Below, in pieces: positions 46,434-55,635 of a stretch of DNA of 64,000 nt. Source of the stretch: Parvularcula marina (GTDB lineage: Bacteria > Pseudomonadota > Alphaproteobacteria > Caulobacterales > Parvularculaceae). Position 1 is the first letter of the stretch. The number at the start of each line of letters is the position of its first letter. The position numbers were made by a program, and so were the translations under genes. Location: the NCBI RefSeq assembly GCF_003399445.1, contig NZ_QUQO01000001.1:248001-312000 (forward strand). The letters run 5' to 3'. The notes below the pieces were generated by a model. That model worked only from the letters and a program-made list of their open reading frames with translations, was not told where the DNA came from and did not search any database.

Positions 46434-46910
46434 ATGGCCGGCAGCGTCAATAAAGTCATTCTCGTGGGCAATCTGGGACAGGATCCGGAAATCCGGTCCT
46501 TCTCCAATGGCGGCCAGGTGGCAAACCTGTCGATCGCGACATCCGAAAGCTGGAAGGACAAGAATTCTGGTGAGCGTCGTGAGCGCACCGAATGGCACCG
46601 CGTCGCCATCATGTCTGAACCGCTCGTCCGGGTGGCCCAGAACTATCTCAAAAAAGGCTCCAAGGTTTATATCGAAGGCCAGCTTGAGACCCGCAAATGG
46701 CAGGACAAGGACGGTAATGACCGGTACACGACCGAAGTCGTGCTGCGGCCCTTCCGCTCCGAGCTGACCATGCTCGACAGCCGTGGCGGCGGCGACAATA
46801 TGGGCGGCGGCTATGGCCAGCAGATTTCCGGCGGCAGCGGCGGCATGAATGAGGATCGTGGTGGCGGCGGGGGCCGGGACTTCGAACTCGACGACGAAAT
46901 CCCGTTCTAA
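46434..46910 (+). CDS. ssb: Single-stranded DNA-binding protein
   Basis: The 158-residue protein has an OB fold ([38 protein letters not shown]), a Gly-rich linker and the acidic interaction tip DDEIPF, the site bound by repair and replication partners. ATG at 46434 follows GAAGGAGTGAAGAGCC. It would work in replication and recombination. Confidence 0.97.
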   Translation: MAGSVNKVILVGNLGQDPEIRSFSNGGQVANLSIATSESWKDKNSGERRERTEWHRVAIMSEPLVRVAQNYLKKGSKVYIEGQLETRKWQDKDGNDRYTTEVVLRPFRSELTMLDSRGGGDNMGGGYGQQISGGSGGMNEDRGGGGGRDFELDDEIPF

Positions 46911-46927
46911 GCATCGCCTGAGGCCAG

Positions 46928-47704
46928 ATGGCGAAACCACCGCCGAGACTGTTCCTTCCTTCCGATTTGGAAGCGGGAGCTGGCCTGCCACTTGATGGCG
47001 CGCGCTGGCATTACCTTCACAATGTCCTGCGGCTTGGGGAGGGGGACGAGGTCCTCCTCTTTAATGGCCGTGACGGGGAATGGCGCGCCCATATTCAGGG
47101 GGCGGAGAAACGCCGCGGCGCGGTGACGCTAAGCGTCCAGACCCGAGAACAGGTTACGGTACCGGACCTCACCCTGCTGTTTGCGCCACTCAAGAAAGAT
47201 CCGACCGAGCTGATCATCCAAAAGGGGACAGAACTCGGTGTCCGGAGCTTCCAGCCCGTCGTGACCCGGCGCACCCAGCTTGCCAAAGGCGGGCTCAAAG
47301 CCGACCGGCTTGAGATCATTGCGATGGAAGCCGCCGAGCAATGCGAACGGCTTGACCTGCCGCAAATCGCCGAGCCCGTCCCTCTGGAGGCAGCGCTTGA
47401 TGCCCTGCCATCCGGCACCCGGCTCGTCTTTTGCGACGAAGCTGGAGATGCGTCCGATCAGCGCTGGGGCGGCGAACACGGCCGGGCCACGCCCATGGCC
47501 ACCCGGCTGGCGGATGCCGAGACTGGCGGCCCCTGGGCGCTCCTTATCGGTCCCGAAGGCGGCTTCAGCCCCGAGGAACGGGCCATGCTGCGGGAACGTG
47601 ACGGCGTGCTCGCCGTCTCGCTCGGCCCCCGCATCCTGAAAGCCGAAACCGCCGCGATTGCGGCCATCACAATCCTGCAGGCCCATCAGGGTGACTTCCG
47701 CTAA
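46928..47704 (+). CDS. rsmE: 16S rRNA m3U1498 methyltransferase
   Basis: The 258-residue SPOUT-class enzyme methylates U1498 of 16S rRNA. Motifs include HYLHNVLRLGEGD, KKDPTELIIQKGTELGV, LIGPEGGFSPEER and the knot motif LGPRILKAETAAIAA. It lies 17 bp after ssb. Its own ribosome site is poor, so it may depend on ssb translation or transcription. Confidence 0.95.
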   Translation: MAKPPPRLFLPSDLEAGAGLPLDGARWHYLHNVLRLGEGDEVLLFNGRDGEWRAHIQGAEKRRGAVTLSVQTREQVTVPDLTLLFAPLKKDPTELIIQKGTELGVRSFQPVVTRRTQLAKGGLKADRLEIIAMEAAEQCERLDLPQIAEPVPLEAALDALPSGTRLVFCDEAGDASDQRWGGEHGRATPMATRLADAETGGPWALLIGPEGGFSPEERAMLRERDGVLAVSLGPRILKAETAAIAAITILQAHQGDFR

Positions 47705-47794
47705 TGCCCCCCTGCCGATTTCTGGTGACCGGAGTGCTTCCTCTTTGCGGCCGAACGGCCTAGAGGCGCGTGATTGAGCCGGAGGAGAGGGTGC

Positions 47795-49168
47795 ATGACC
47801 CAACTCGACGCGAGTACAAGAGGCGATCTTCCGCCCGTCGAAAGTGTGAGTGAGCTGTCTGCCTATCTTGCCTCCGGCGCCAAGCCGAAAGCCGATTGGC
47901 GCATCGGCACCGAGCACGAGAAATTCGGCTTCCTGACCGATACGCTCGCGCCCCTGCCATTCTCCGGTGAGCGGTCGATCGAGACCGTCCTCGCCGGGCT
48001 TTCCGACCGTTTCGGCTGGGAGCGTCTTTATGAGGGCGACCATCTGGTGGCGCTCAAAAAGGATGGCGCCTCGATCACGCTGGAGCCCGGCGGGCAGTTC
48101 GAGCTCTCCGGCGCGCCGCTCGAGACGATCCACCAGACCTGTAATGAGGTGCACACCCACCTAGCCGAGGTGAAGGCCGTCTCCGATCCTATGGGGGTCG
48201 GGTTCATCGGACTCGGTGCTGCACCCGGCTGGTCGCGCGACGACATGCCCAAAGTGCCGAAAGGCCGTTACGGCATCATGCGGGCCTATATGCCCAAACG
48301 CGGTGACCTTGGCCTCGACATGATGCACAGGACCGCGACCGTACAGGTCAATCTCGACTTTGCCGATGAAGCCGACATGGTGGCCAAGTTCCGCACCTCG
48401 CTGGCGCTGCAACCGCTGGCAACGGCGCTGTTTGCCAATTCTCCCTTCACGGATGGAAAACCGAATGGTTTCCGGTCGTGGCGGGCGCATATCTGGACTG
48501 ATACCGACCCTGACCGGACGGGCATGCTCGATTTTGTCTTCGAGGACGGCTTCGGGTTCGAGAGGTACACCGAATATATGCTCGATGTGCCGATGTATTT
48601 CGTCTGGCGCGACGGTGAGTATATCGACGCGACGGGGTATTCCTTCCGCGACTTCCTCAAGGGCGAGCTGGCCGTCGCGCCGGGTGTCCGGCCGACCATC
48701 GAGGACTGGAAGGATCATCTCTCAACCGCATTCCCGGAAGTCCGCCTCAAGACTTTCCTTGAGATGCGCGGCGCGGATTCAGGGAGCTGGGGCCGTATCT
48801 GTGCGCTGCCCGCCTTCTGGGTCGGGCTCCTCTATGATGCGGAATCGCTCAGCGGTGCATGGGATCTCGTCAAGGACTGGACACCGGAACAGCGTGCCCA
48901 GTTCCGCCTCGATGCCGCCGAAAAGGGCATGCATGCCGAGATCGCCGGGCGGCATCTGCGGGAGCTGGCGCAGGACGTGCTGGCGCTCAGCTCCGCTGGC
49001 CTCAAACGCCGGGCCCAGCTCGATACGGGCGGCACGGATGAACGCGGCTTCCTTGAACCTCTGCAGGAGATCTCACGGACAGGGAACAGCTTTGCCTGCA
49101 CCCTGATGCGCGATGTCAAGGAAGCCGGAGGCGATATCTCGGTCCTGTTCGAAAAATACGCTTTTTAG
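47795..49168 (+). CDS. gshA: Glutamate-cysteine ligase (plant/alphaproteobacterial type)
   Basis: It makes gamma-glutamylcysteine, the first step of glutathione synthesis. The 457-residue protein of the GCS2/plant-like class has IGTEHEKFGF, LEPGGQFELSGAPL, RTATVQVNLDF, a long ATP-grasp-like core and LKRRAQLDTGGTDERGFLEPL near the end. Start ATG at 47795 is chosen because GGAGGAGAGGG lies before it; an upstream GTG/ATG frame is rejected. It follows rsmE, the common alphaproteobacterial neighbour. Confidence 0.94.
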   Translation: MTQLDASTRGDLPPVESVSELSAYLASGAKPKADWRIGTEHEKFGFLTDTLAPLPFSGERSIETVLAGLSDRFGWERLYEGDHLVALKKDGASITLEPGGQFELSGAPLETIHQTCNEVHTHLAEVKAVSDPMGVGFIGLGAAPGWSRDDMPKVPKGRYGIMRAYMPKRGDLGLDMMHRTATVQVNLDFADEADMVAKFRTSLALQPLATALFANSPFTDGKPNGFRSWRAHIWTDTDPDRTGMLDFVFEDGFGFERYTEYMLDVPMYFVWRDGEYIDATGYSFRDFLKGELAVAPGVRPTIEDWKDHLSTAFPEVRLKTFLEMRGADSGSWGRICALPAFWVGLLYDAESLSGAWDLVKDWTPEQRAQFRLDAAEKGMHAEIAGRHLRELAQDVLALSSAGLKRRAQLDTGGTDERGFLEPLQEISRTGNSFACTLMRDVKEAGGDISVLFEKYAF

Positions 49169-49171
49169 CGT

Positions 49172-50203
49172 CTATTCGTCCCTGTACCTCGCCAGCCGGT
49201 CATCATGGAAGGCGCCGACCCAGACGGTGCCGCCATAGACGAGGCCGATTGAGACCGCGCCATAGCTGTCGCCAGTGTCGATGAGCGTCATCACCTCGCC
49301 CGTCTCAGGATTGATGCTCGCCACCCGGCCGGGCAGATCGCAGCGCGGTTCGGCGGAGAGCACACACGCCCAGATTTCCTCCGGCGTGCCGAACTGGCCC
49401 GCCGCCACGACATGGCCATCTGCTGTCAGACTGAGATTGTCCGGGTGGAAATCAAGATCCGCGAGTTTGCGCAGACTGCCATCACTTCGTGTCAGGACAT
49501 GGATGCTGCTCGTGCCCCAGTCAGCGACATAAAGCGCCGTGCCGTCGGGGCTCGCGATCACGCCATTGGGGCCGGAGAAGCTCGTTCTGTCATGGGTGTG
49601 CCAGCCGCCGCTGACCGTCCATTCAATGATGGCGCCGGTCGGCTGGCCTGACAGGATCTTCTGCACCGTCTCCGGATCATCCTTCATCCCGAAAGAGCTG
49701 ACCGCAAAGGCGCCATCGGGCAGGGCGGTCACGTCATTCGGTGAGATCTTCGCCGGCACGATCTCGCACCCCGTCCAGGCGAGGGTGGGTCCGTCGCCAT
49801 TCATGTTGATCTCATAGATCTCGATGGCTTCGCGGCCGCCATGATTGACGACGAGTAGCTCATAATAGCCATCCGACTTCGGATGAATATCGATGCCGTG
49901 AGCATGAACCGGCGCTTCGGGCGCGCCACATTGGCCATCCATCACCGTATTATCCGGGTAGGCCGCATGAAGCGGGGTCAGATGGCCGCCCGAAAGATCG
50001 AGGAGATAAAGGGGAGCCGCCCCATCCACCGCCGGTGCGAAGGAGGAGACAATTGCCATGCCGGTCTCCCCAATGGGCGCAATGTCTTCGGGGTTCTTGA
50101 TGTCGAAATAGCTGACCGCTGGGCCCGTGGCCGAAGCGGTTCCAGGGATGCTGGCCATACCCAGCGCGAGAGCCGAGCAAAGCGTCCAGTTCAGACGAGA
50201 CAT
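49172..50203 (-). CDS. Secreted SMP-30/arylesterase-like beta-propeller protein
   Basis: The 343-residue protein has a signal peptide (ALALGMASIPGTASA). A six-bladed beta-propeller follows, with HAHGIDIHPKSDGYYELLVVNHGGREAIEIYEI, ISPNDVTALPDGAFAVSSF, SGPNGVIASPDGTALYVADWG and PDNLSLTADGHVVAAGQFG. The NDV and DN residues are the usual calcium/metal ligands of paraoxonase and SMP-30 families. A lactonase or esterase is likely; the substrate is unknown. ATG at 50203 follows GGAGGAACT. The stop lies 3 bp from the convergent gshA stop. Confidence 0.8.
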   Translation of the reverse strand: MSRLNWTLCSALALGMASIPGTASATGPAVSYFDIKNPEDIAPIGETGMAIVSSFAPAVDGAAPLYLLDLSGGHLTPLHAAYPDNTVMDGQCGAPEAPVHAHGIDIHPKSDGYYELLVVNHGGREAIEIYEINMNGDGPTLAWTGCEIVPAKISPNDVTALPDGAFAVSSFGMKDDPETVQKILSGQPTGAIIEWTVSGGWHTHDRTSFSGPNGVIASPDGTALYVADWGTSSIHVLTRSDGSLRKLADLDFHPDNLSLTADGHVVAAGQFGTPEEIWACVLSAEPRCDLPGRVASINPETGEVMTLIDTGDSYGAVSIGLVYGGTVWVGAFHDDRLARYRDE

Positions 50204-50559
50204 AGTTCCTCCAATGCGCGGTTCTCGCGCTTTTTCTTGCCGCGGAGTCGCCCCCTGGATGGCGTCTCCGATCCCTTTGTGAGGGTCATCGGCCATGGCG
50301 GCAAGCCAGTGATGCCGGGCGGTTGGGAGCGTATTCTTTTGTCCCACTTGGATTTATGACAAGAAACTGTCACATAGAATCAGGTATGAGCTTGAAAAGG
50401 CCCGGAAAGTGGTTCCGGGTTTTCGCTCGAAGGAGTAGTCGGGTTCACGATTTTGAGCCGACATATCGCCCATGCCCTTGTCCGGCATGACGCCACCAGC
50501 CGAATAGGCTGTAGGCGAACGGTGCACCGACCTCTCCAGTTCATGAGGAGGAGGTAACG
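50204..50559. other. Intergenic region upstream of the HNH endonuclease gene
   Basis: 356 bp with no supported gene. On the plus strand it shows an inverted repeat TGACA-N6-TGTCA (50357-50372), TAGAAT as a possible -10 (50375-50380) and a hairpin with T-run (50401-50423). A 33-codon basic frame begins near 50385, but it has no convincing ribosome site. Confidence 0.55.
50401..50423 (+). terminator. Terminator-like hairpin upstream of the HNH gene
   Basis: CCCGGAA/TTCCGGG stem with loop AGTGG followed by TTTTC, about 137 bp before the HNH start. It could end a short RNA starting near 50387 or attenuate the HNH gene. Confidence 0.5.
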
Positions 50560-51126
50560 GTGCAGCAGCTCCGCCATGCCCCTGACGGGTGTCCCGCTCT
50601 TGTGTTGAATGCCGATTTCCGGCCCTTGAGCTACTTCCCGTTATCCCTGTGGTCATGGCAGGATACGCTCAAAGCCGTCTTCCTCGATCGCGTTGACGTG
50701 ATCGCCGAATATGAGACTGAGGTGAAAAGCCCGAGTTTTGCGATGCGGCTCCCTTCGGTCGTGTCACTGAAAACCTACGTCAATCACTCGAGAAAACCTG
50801 CCTTCACACGGTTCAATGTCTTCCTGCGCGACGGGTTCGCCTGTCAGTATTGCGGCACGAAGGATAAGGACAATCTGACCTTCGACCATTTCATTCCCCG
50901 CTCGAAAGGCGGCAAGACGACGTGGCAGAATATCGTGACGGCGTGCAGCCCCTGTAACCTCCGTAAGGGGAATAAGATGCCGCATGTCGTCGGTATGCAT
51001 CCCTTCCAGCCACCGCATCAGCCGAATATGTTCGAGCTGAATGAAAAAGGCCGTGCGTTCCCGCCAAACTATCTGCACCACAGCTGGCACGATTATCTTT
51101 ACTGGGATGCCGAGCTGGAGGCGTAA
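50560..51126 (+). CDS. HNH endonuclease
   Basis: The 188-residue protein has a beta-beta-alpha metal HNH domain. Two zinc pairs (FACQYCGTKD and TACSPCNLRK) frame FDHFIPRSKGGKTTWQNIV, with the HNH residues His (DHF), Asn (WQN) and the later polar residue. The N-terminal VLNADFRPLSYFPLSLWSWQDTLKAVFLDRVDVIAEY is typical of a chromosomal HNH family found widely in alphaproteobacteria. Its target is unknown, and nothing indicates a mobile intron. The GTG start at 50560 follows GAGGAGGAGGTAAC. Confidence 0.9.
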   Translation: MQQLRHAPDGCPALVLNADFRPLSYFPLSLWSWQDTLKAVFLDRVDVIAEYETEVKSPSFAMRLPSVVSLKTYVNHSRKPAFTRFNVFLRDGFACQYCGTKDKDNLTFDHFIPRSKGGKTTWQNIVTACSPCNLRKGNKMPHVVGMHPFQPPHQPNMFELNEKGRAFPPNYLHHSWHDYLYWDAELEA

Positions 51127-51129
51127 GGC

Positions 51130-51645
51130 CTATTGCGCCCGGAACCAGCGCAGAAATGCGCTCGCCGTTTCGCGATCCATCTCAAGGATGGCCTCGGCCA
51201 GAACCAGCTCGCCCTGGCTGAGCGCGGTGGCGCTGGCAGAGATGGCGGCCAAATCGGGGCTTTTCTGGTTTTTCGTCAGATGAAGGACGGTCTCAGGGAA
51301 ATGGCCCAACGCGGCCTTATAGGCGGCACCCAGATCCTTGGGCATGTCAGGCCCCCGATTGGAGAGACGCGCGATTTCAATACAGACGGCCAGCTGCAAG
51401 ACGGACCAGTGAGTACGGGCAGGCTGTTCGAGACATACCCTGATGAGATGCGGAAGCGCGGCATATGATGCCGTATAAATGTCCCCCTGATGGCAAAGAC
51501 TGCTCCAGAGCGTGAAATAGGGTTCGCTCTCTTCGTCCTCAGCCGGCGGGCATTTCTCAAGCGCTGCCAGCAAGCCTGGAATATCAGATGCCGTGCCATA
51601 TGCATGGGAGAGCTTCGACCACCGATGACTGTTCAGCTCCAGCAT
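51130..51645 (-). CDS. Protein of unknown function, alpha-helical
   Basis: The 171-residue protein has the motif YFTLWSSLCHQGDIYTASYAALPHLIRVC, which I recall from helical-repeat proteins of unknown role, some beside toxin or SMI1/KNR4-type genes. No signal peptide, membrane helix or catalytic motif is seen. It sits between the HNH gene (3-bp gap, convergent) and the ABC exporter permease gene. Confidence 0.65.
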   Translation of the reverse strand: MLELNSHRWSKLSHAYGTASDIPGLLAALEKCPPAEDEESEPYFTLWSSLCHQGDIYTASYAALPHLIRVCLEQPARTHWSVLQLAVCIEIARLSNRGPDMPKDLGAAYKAALGHFPETVLHLTKNQKSPDLAAISASATALSQGELVLAEAILEMDRETASAFLRWFRAQ

Positions 51646-51687
51646 TGGATTTGAGAGACCTTAGCGCTCATTTTTCCCTGCCGGGCC

Positions 51688-53199
51688 TCACCGCCGCACA
51701 AGGTTCAGGAATTCCTTCCAGCTCGGCGCGCCGGAGCTGGAGAGGACGCCTTTGCGATAGATCCGCCCCATGGTGAAGACGACATAGCCGACGACGAAGA
51801 GGAGAAGGGCAGTTGCGGCCGCTATCTCCCAGAAAGGCGGCTGGGCGGATATCCTCAGCATCACCGCATAGGGCGTATAAAGAGGAATGAAGGTCAGAAC
51901 GCGCGCAACAATGCCGTTCGGATCCTGAATGACGAGGCTGAGGAATGGCAGCGGCAGGAGCAGCATGAGCGTGAGCGGTACGACAAAGCTCTGTGCGTCC
52001 TGAATGGAATCGCTCATTGCACCGACCGCCAGATAGATTGACGAATAAAAGAGATAGCCGAGCACGAAATAGAGGAAGAAGAGCGGCACGAGAGGTGAGC
52101 CGAAGAGCCCGCCCTTGATCGCGCCGATAATCTCCGCCGCTGTGCCGGGCGCTGCATCCGCCCCGAAAAAAGTGAGCAGCAGATAGCCGATCCCAAGGAA
52201 GAGGGCCGGCATGGTGATGCCGACCAGCGCGAGGCCGACAAGTTTGCCGATCATCAGCTGGGTCGCGGACACAGACGAGAGCAGCATCTCAACGATCTTG
52301 TTGGATTTCTCCTCGACCGTGTTGGTCAGCAGCATACCGCCGACCGAGGTGATCATGATGAAAAGCGTATAGGCGAGAACGAGCGGAATCACGGTCCGCA
52401 CACGGGCCGCCGCACCGTCTTCGCCGCCCGCCTGATCGGCCTTGATCTCGTTCACCGACACCTGGATCTGGCGAATGCGGTCGACGACCGTGACATCGAG
52501 CCCTTCTGCCGTGAAGGCTTCATTGCGCAGGGTTTCACCCAGCGCGCGGCCGATGAACCCAGAGAGGTCAGAGGCGATGAGGTTGTTCGTCCAGAAGCCG
52601 ACCTGACGGCCTTCGCGAATATCAGCGGGGATGACGACGACGGCGAACAGCGCACGGTCATCAGCCAGCATTTTCTTGCCGTTGAGATAAGGCAGAAGCT
52701 GTTCGATCTGGCTCTGCTGATCTCCGGCAGCAGGGACATCCATGGGCAGGCCGACCCGGACATAGCGGGCCCGAACGGATGGTACTTCTGGCGCACCGTC
52801 TTTCAGATAGGGTTTTGCGGCTGCAAGGGCCGCATCGGTGCCGCCGGCCTCGTAAAACTGGCTGGCCCGATCCGGGGACGGATCACCGGGCGCAAAAGGC
52901 GGCTCGAGCGGGAATGTGCCGTCCTCATTAGGACTGACCCATTGATAGGCATACTGATCCCAAACGCCGAGCGTATCCTCGGCATCCCGGTCGGCAAGCG
53001 CATCATCGATCCGTGGAATGAACTCGCCTGTCTCGTCGAGCACGACGAAATGCCGGATCGGCGAGGCCTTATCGCTGATCTTGTTGGCAAAGGCGCCGAA
53101 CGCCCCGGCCAGCGGGATGATCATAATGAAAGCGAGGAAGCCGCGCGTGAAGACATATTTGCGGTATTCATGCGTGATGAGCTGGAGAAGCGCGTTCAT
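51688..53199 (-). CDS. ABC-2 type transporter permease (NatB-like)
   Basis: The 503-residue inner-membrane protein has an N-terminal helix (FLAFIMIIPLAGAFGAF), a large extracytoplasmic domain of about 230 residues, and five to six C-terminal helices with NTVEEKSNKIVEMLLSSVSATQLMIGKLVGLALVG, the ABC-2/NatB signature. It works with the ATPase encoded immediately upstream; the two overlap by 4 bp (ATGA). Sodium efflux is known for NatAB of Bacillus; the substrate here is not determined. Confidence 0.9.
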   Translation of the reverse strand: MNALLQLITHEYRKYVFTRGFLAFIMIIPLAGAFGAFANKISDKASPIRHFVVLDETGEFIPRIDDALADRDAEDTLGVWDQYAYQWVSPNEDGTFPLEPPFAPGDPSPDRASQFYEAGGTDAALAAAKPYLKDGAPEVPSVRARYVRVGLPMDVPAAGDQQSQIEQLLPYLNGKKMLADDRALFAVVVIPADIREGRQVGFWTNNLIASDLSGFIGRALGETLRNEAFTAEGLDVTVVDRIRQIQVSVNEIKADQAGGEDGAAARVRTVIPLVLAYTLFIMITSVGGMLLTNTVEEKSNKIVEMLLSSVSATQLMIGKLVGLALVGITMPALFLGIGYLLLTFFGADAAPGTAAEIIGAIKGGLFGSPLVPLFFLYFVLGYLFYSSIYLAVGAMSDSIQDAQSFVVPLTLMLLLPLPFLSLVIQDPNGIVARVLTFIPLYTPYAVMLRISAQPPFWEIAAATALLLFVVGYVVFTMGRIYRKGVLSSSGAPSWKEFLNLVRR

Positions 53200-54134
53200 G
53201 CGGACTGGACCTCCTCGGCGCCGGCGAGGCGGAAGAAAATATCGTGCAGAGAACGTTCTTCCTGACCGAAGAACAGGATGCGGATATTGTTGTTAAGGGC
53301 AAAAGCAAGGATCGCCTGACGGTCGGCATCGTCCTCGATAACGAGGCGGTAACGGCCCTTGTCCTGCGCGAGAATGTCAACGACTCCCGGCACATCAAGG
53401 AGCGGCAGGGGATCGTCCGGCGTCTGGAGGATCAGGGTTGGCTGTTCCATGCCGCGCGCCGCATCCAGCGTGCCTTCGAAGACTTTCTTCCCTTTGCGGA
53501 TCATCAAGAAGCGGTCACAGAGCCGCTCCGCATGTTCCATCACATGGGTCGAGAAGACGATCGTCCGGCCCTGATCCCGCAGATTGAGGATCATGGTCTC
53601 AAGGACTTTCTGGTTCACCGGGTCGAGCCCGGAAAAGGGCTCATCAAGGATTATGAGGTCCGGCTCATGCGCGATGACGGAGAGAAGCTGGACCTTTTGC
53701 GCCATGCCTTTGGACAGGGTCTCGATCTTTGATTTCGAGAATTCACCGAGGCCGAATTCCTCAAGGAGTTGCTCGCCGCGCGCCCGGGCCTTGCCGGCGG
53801 GTACGCCTTTCAGGCGCGCAAAATAGGCGATCGTGTCACGCGCCTTCATCTTGCGATAAAGCCCGCGTTCTTCGGGGAGATAGCCTACCTGATGCTTGAC
53901 GGTGCGGGGGCGGGTTGCGCCAAGGACATTCACCTCGCCGGAAGTCGGCGGGACGATATCCATGATCATGCGCAGGGTCGTCGTCTTCCCCGCGCCGTTC
54001 TGGCCGAGAAATCCGTAAATCTCGCCGCGGCGGACAGCGAAGCTGAGATCATTGACGGCAGTGAAAGACCCATATGATTTGGTCACATTCGTGACCTTCA
54101 GAGGGAATTCACCCACTTCACGCTTTCCCGCCAT
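53196..54134 (-). CDS. ABC transporter ATP-binding protein (NatA-like)
   Basis: The 312-residue ATPase has Walker A GQNGAGKTTT near residue 43, Q-loop and signature LSKGMAQKVQLL, Walker B LIILDEPFSGLDPVNQ and the H-loop STHVMEHAERLC. The C-terminal ~80 residues are the regulatory extension seen in the NatA/DUF4162 group. ATG at 54134 follows AAGGGGTACTG. It is first in a two-gene operon with the ABC-2 permease. Confidence 0.92.
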   Translation of the reverse strand: MAGKREVGEFPLKVTNVTKSYGSFTAVNDLSFAVRRGEIYGFLGQNGAGKTTTLRMIMDIVPPTSGEVNVLGATRPRTVKHQVGYLPEERGLYRKMKARDTIAYFARLKGVPAGKARARGEQLLEEFGLGEFSKSKIETLSKGMAQKVQLLSVIAHEPDLIILDEPFSGLDPVNQKVLETMILNLRDQGRTIVFSTHVMEHAERLCDRFLMIRKGKKVFEGTLDAARGMEQPTLILQTPDDPLPLLDVPGVVDILAQDKGRYRLVIEDDADRQAILAFALNNNIRILFFGQEERSLHDIFFRLAGAEEVQSA

Positions 54135-54154
54135 CAGTACCCCTTAACAAGCCA

Positions 54155-54241
54155 GCCCGGCACGTCTCTCAACATGCCGGGCCTCGGTCTTAAGAGCAAC
54201 ATTGTAACGAGCAGTGAAAATGACCTTTTAATTCACTGCTC
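54155..54241 (-). promoter_or_regulatory. Two inverted repeats upstream of the natA-like gene
   Basis: GCCCGGCA/TGCCGGGC (54155-54182, 12-nt loop) lies 20 bp before the start. GAGCAGTGAA/TTCACTGCTC (54209-54241, perfect 10-bp arms, 13-nt spacer) lies further up. The first could be an mRNA leader hairpin, the second an operator. No function can be shown. Confidence 0.45.
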
Positions 54242-54308
54242 TTCGCTGAGGTCTGTGCAGCGCTCCCGCCGTTTTTCAGTCTGTCGGCGAACCCGACAAG
54301 ACGCGTAC

Positions 54309-54336
54309 AAAAAAGCGGGCCCGAAAGCCCGCTTTT
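54309..54336 (-). terminator. Terminator of the LysM lipoprotein gene
   Basis: Perfect 10-bp stem AAAAGCGGGC/GCCCGCTTTT around CCGAAA, with a further T-run on the minus strand, 24 bp after the LysM stop. Confidence 0.9.
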
Positions 54337-54359
54337 GAGATGCAGATCGCAAGCTCACT

Positions 54360-55454
54360 CTAGTTGAGGTGGGAGTATTGCTGCGAATAGCGCACCGGCT
54401 TTGAGTAGACGCGGTATTTGTTGTCCGCTGTTCGGACGCCGACAATCACCTGATCGCGGCGATAGTCGTCATCCTCAAAGCTAATCTCGTGACGATAGCG
54501 GCCGTCTCGGTCGGTCGAGGCGCGATGATATTCGCGCATGCGGTCCTGACTGTCGCCAAAGGAGAGGATGATGTCCGATTCAGGCGGCAGGTCCTCAACG
54601 ATGATCTCGATATCCTCGCCACGACGGATCGTATCGTTCGATAGGCGGATCACCGGATCGTAGCGGGTGTGGTCCTGATACCGGCGGCGGTCATCGTCAT
54701 AGCGGCGATTATCCGAACGGCGGTCAGATTGCGTATAGCGCACGACTTCTTCGGGCAGGGCAATGCGGTCGCCCGTATCGACATCGTCATGCAGGAGCTG
54801 CGGGTTGAGAGAGATGATTGTCCGCTCACTGATCTCAAAGCGCTCACTGATATCATCGAGGTCTTCGCCCCGGCGGGCCGTGTAATAGGCGACATTGTCA
54901 CGGCGCGGTTGATAGTAATCGTCCCGCGCAGGCTGATAGTCGCGGCGTGGCGCCTGGTATTCCGGGCGCTTGTCCTGCGAATAGCGCGCCTGGAAAAACT
55001 GGACGCCTTCATAGACATTGCCCTTCACATAAGGCACGCGCAGTCGCTGGCCGACTTCCAGCTTGTGCGGGCTGTAAAGGCTGTTTGTCTCCATCAACGC
55101 GCGGACCGGCACGTCGCAATATTCTGCGATATCAGACAGAGTGTCGCCACGTCGGACCGTCACGACGTTCTCGCAATTACCGTCAACGCGCTCAGCGTAA
55201 TATTCGCTGTTGTTGCGATGCGCACGGCGCGCCTCATCAATGCCGCCACGTGTCGAGACGTCTTCTAGATAGACTGTGTCATTGCCGTAATACCGACGGT
55301 CATTGTCATCATACCGATCATAGCCATAGGCTACATCATCGTAATAACGGTAGTCGTCATAAGGATCGACGGCACAGGCTGGCATCACAAAGGCTGTTGC
55401 GAGCAGACCGGCTGTACCAAGTAATCTGGATTTCTTCCGAATATTGAAAGTCAT
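54360..55454 (-). CDS. LysM-domain lipoprotein rich in Arg, Asp and Tyr
   Basis: The 364-residue protein has a signal peptide with lipobox FVMPAC (Cys27), then a DYRYYDD-rich segment. Two LysM motifs follow: VVTVRRGDTLSDIAEYCDVPVRALMETN near residues 98-140, and YTARRGEDLDDISERFEISERTIISLNPQ near 188-230. LysM binds peptidoglycan. Between and after them lie charged RRDYQPARDDYYQPRRDN-like stretches, then a beta-rich C-terminal domain (RRGEDIEIIVEDLPPESDIILSFG). A cell-wall-linked structural role is likely. A TTAACCA sequence (CtrA half-site-like, near 55484) lies upstream. Confidence 0.85.
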   Translation of the reverse strand: MTFNIRKKSRLLGTAGLLATAFVMPACAVDPYDDYRYYDDVAYGYDRYDDNDRRYYGNDTVYLEDVSTRGGIDEARRAHRNNSEYYAERVDGNCENVVTVRRGDTLSDIAEYCDVPVRALMETNSLYSPHKLEVGQRLRVPYVKGNVYEGVQFFQARYSQDKRPEYQAPRRDYQPARDDYYQPRRDNVAYYTARRGEDLDDISERFEISERTIISLNPQLLHDDVDTGDRIALPEEVVRYTQSDRRSDNRRYDDDRRRYQDHTRYDPVIRLSNDTIRRGEDIEIIVEDLPPESDIILSFGDSQDRMREYHRASTDRDGRYRHEISFEDDDYRRDQVIVGVRTADNKYRVYSKPVRYSQQYSHLN

Positions 55455-55528
55455 GTCGTCACCATAGTTTAGCTCGTATACGGTTGGTTAACGCGAGCTG
55501 TATGCGGATGGTTCCGACAGATATGAAA

Positions 55529-55561
55529 GAGCCCGGCTCTGCTAGGGGCAGGGCCGGGCTC
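55529..55561 (-). terminator. Strong hairpin after icd
   Basis: Stem GAGCCCGGC/GCCGGGCTC with an inner CTGC/GCAG extension, followed on the minus strand by TTTC only. It is probably the icd terminator, although the T-run is short. Confidence 0.6.
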
Positions 55562-55635
55562 AATGATTTGTCATGCTAGCCTTGCGTGATCCGGGGAACC
55601 GCAAGGCTGATGGGCGCGTTTAATTGCGCCTGCCG

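Noticed and set aside
50385-50486. A 33-codon basic peptide frame upstream of the HNH gene
   Set aside because: The start has no good ribosome site and a terminator-like hairpin lies inside the frame.
50560-51126. The HNH gene as a homing endonuclease or mobile-intron marker
   Set aside because: No split host gene, intron structure or inverted repeats are seen; the sequence fits a common stand-alone chromosomal HNH family.
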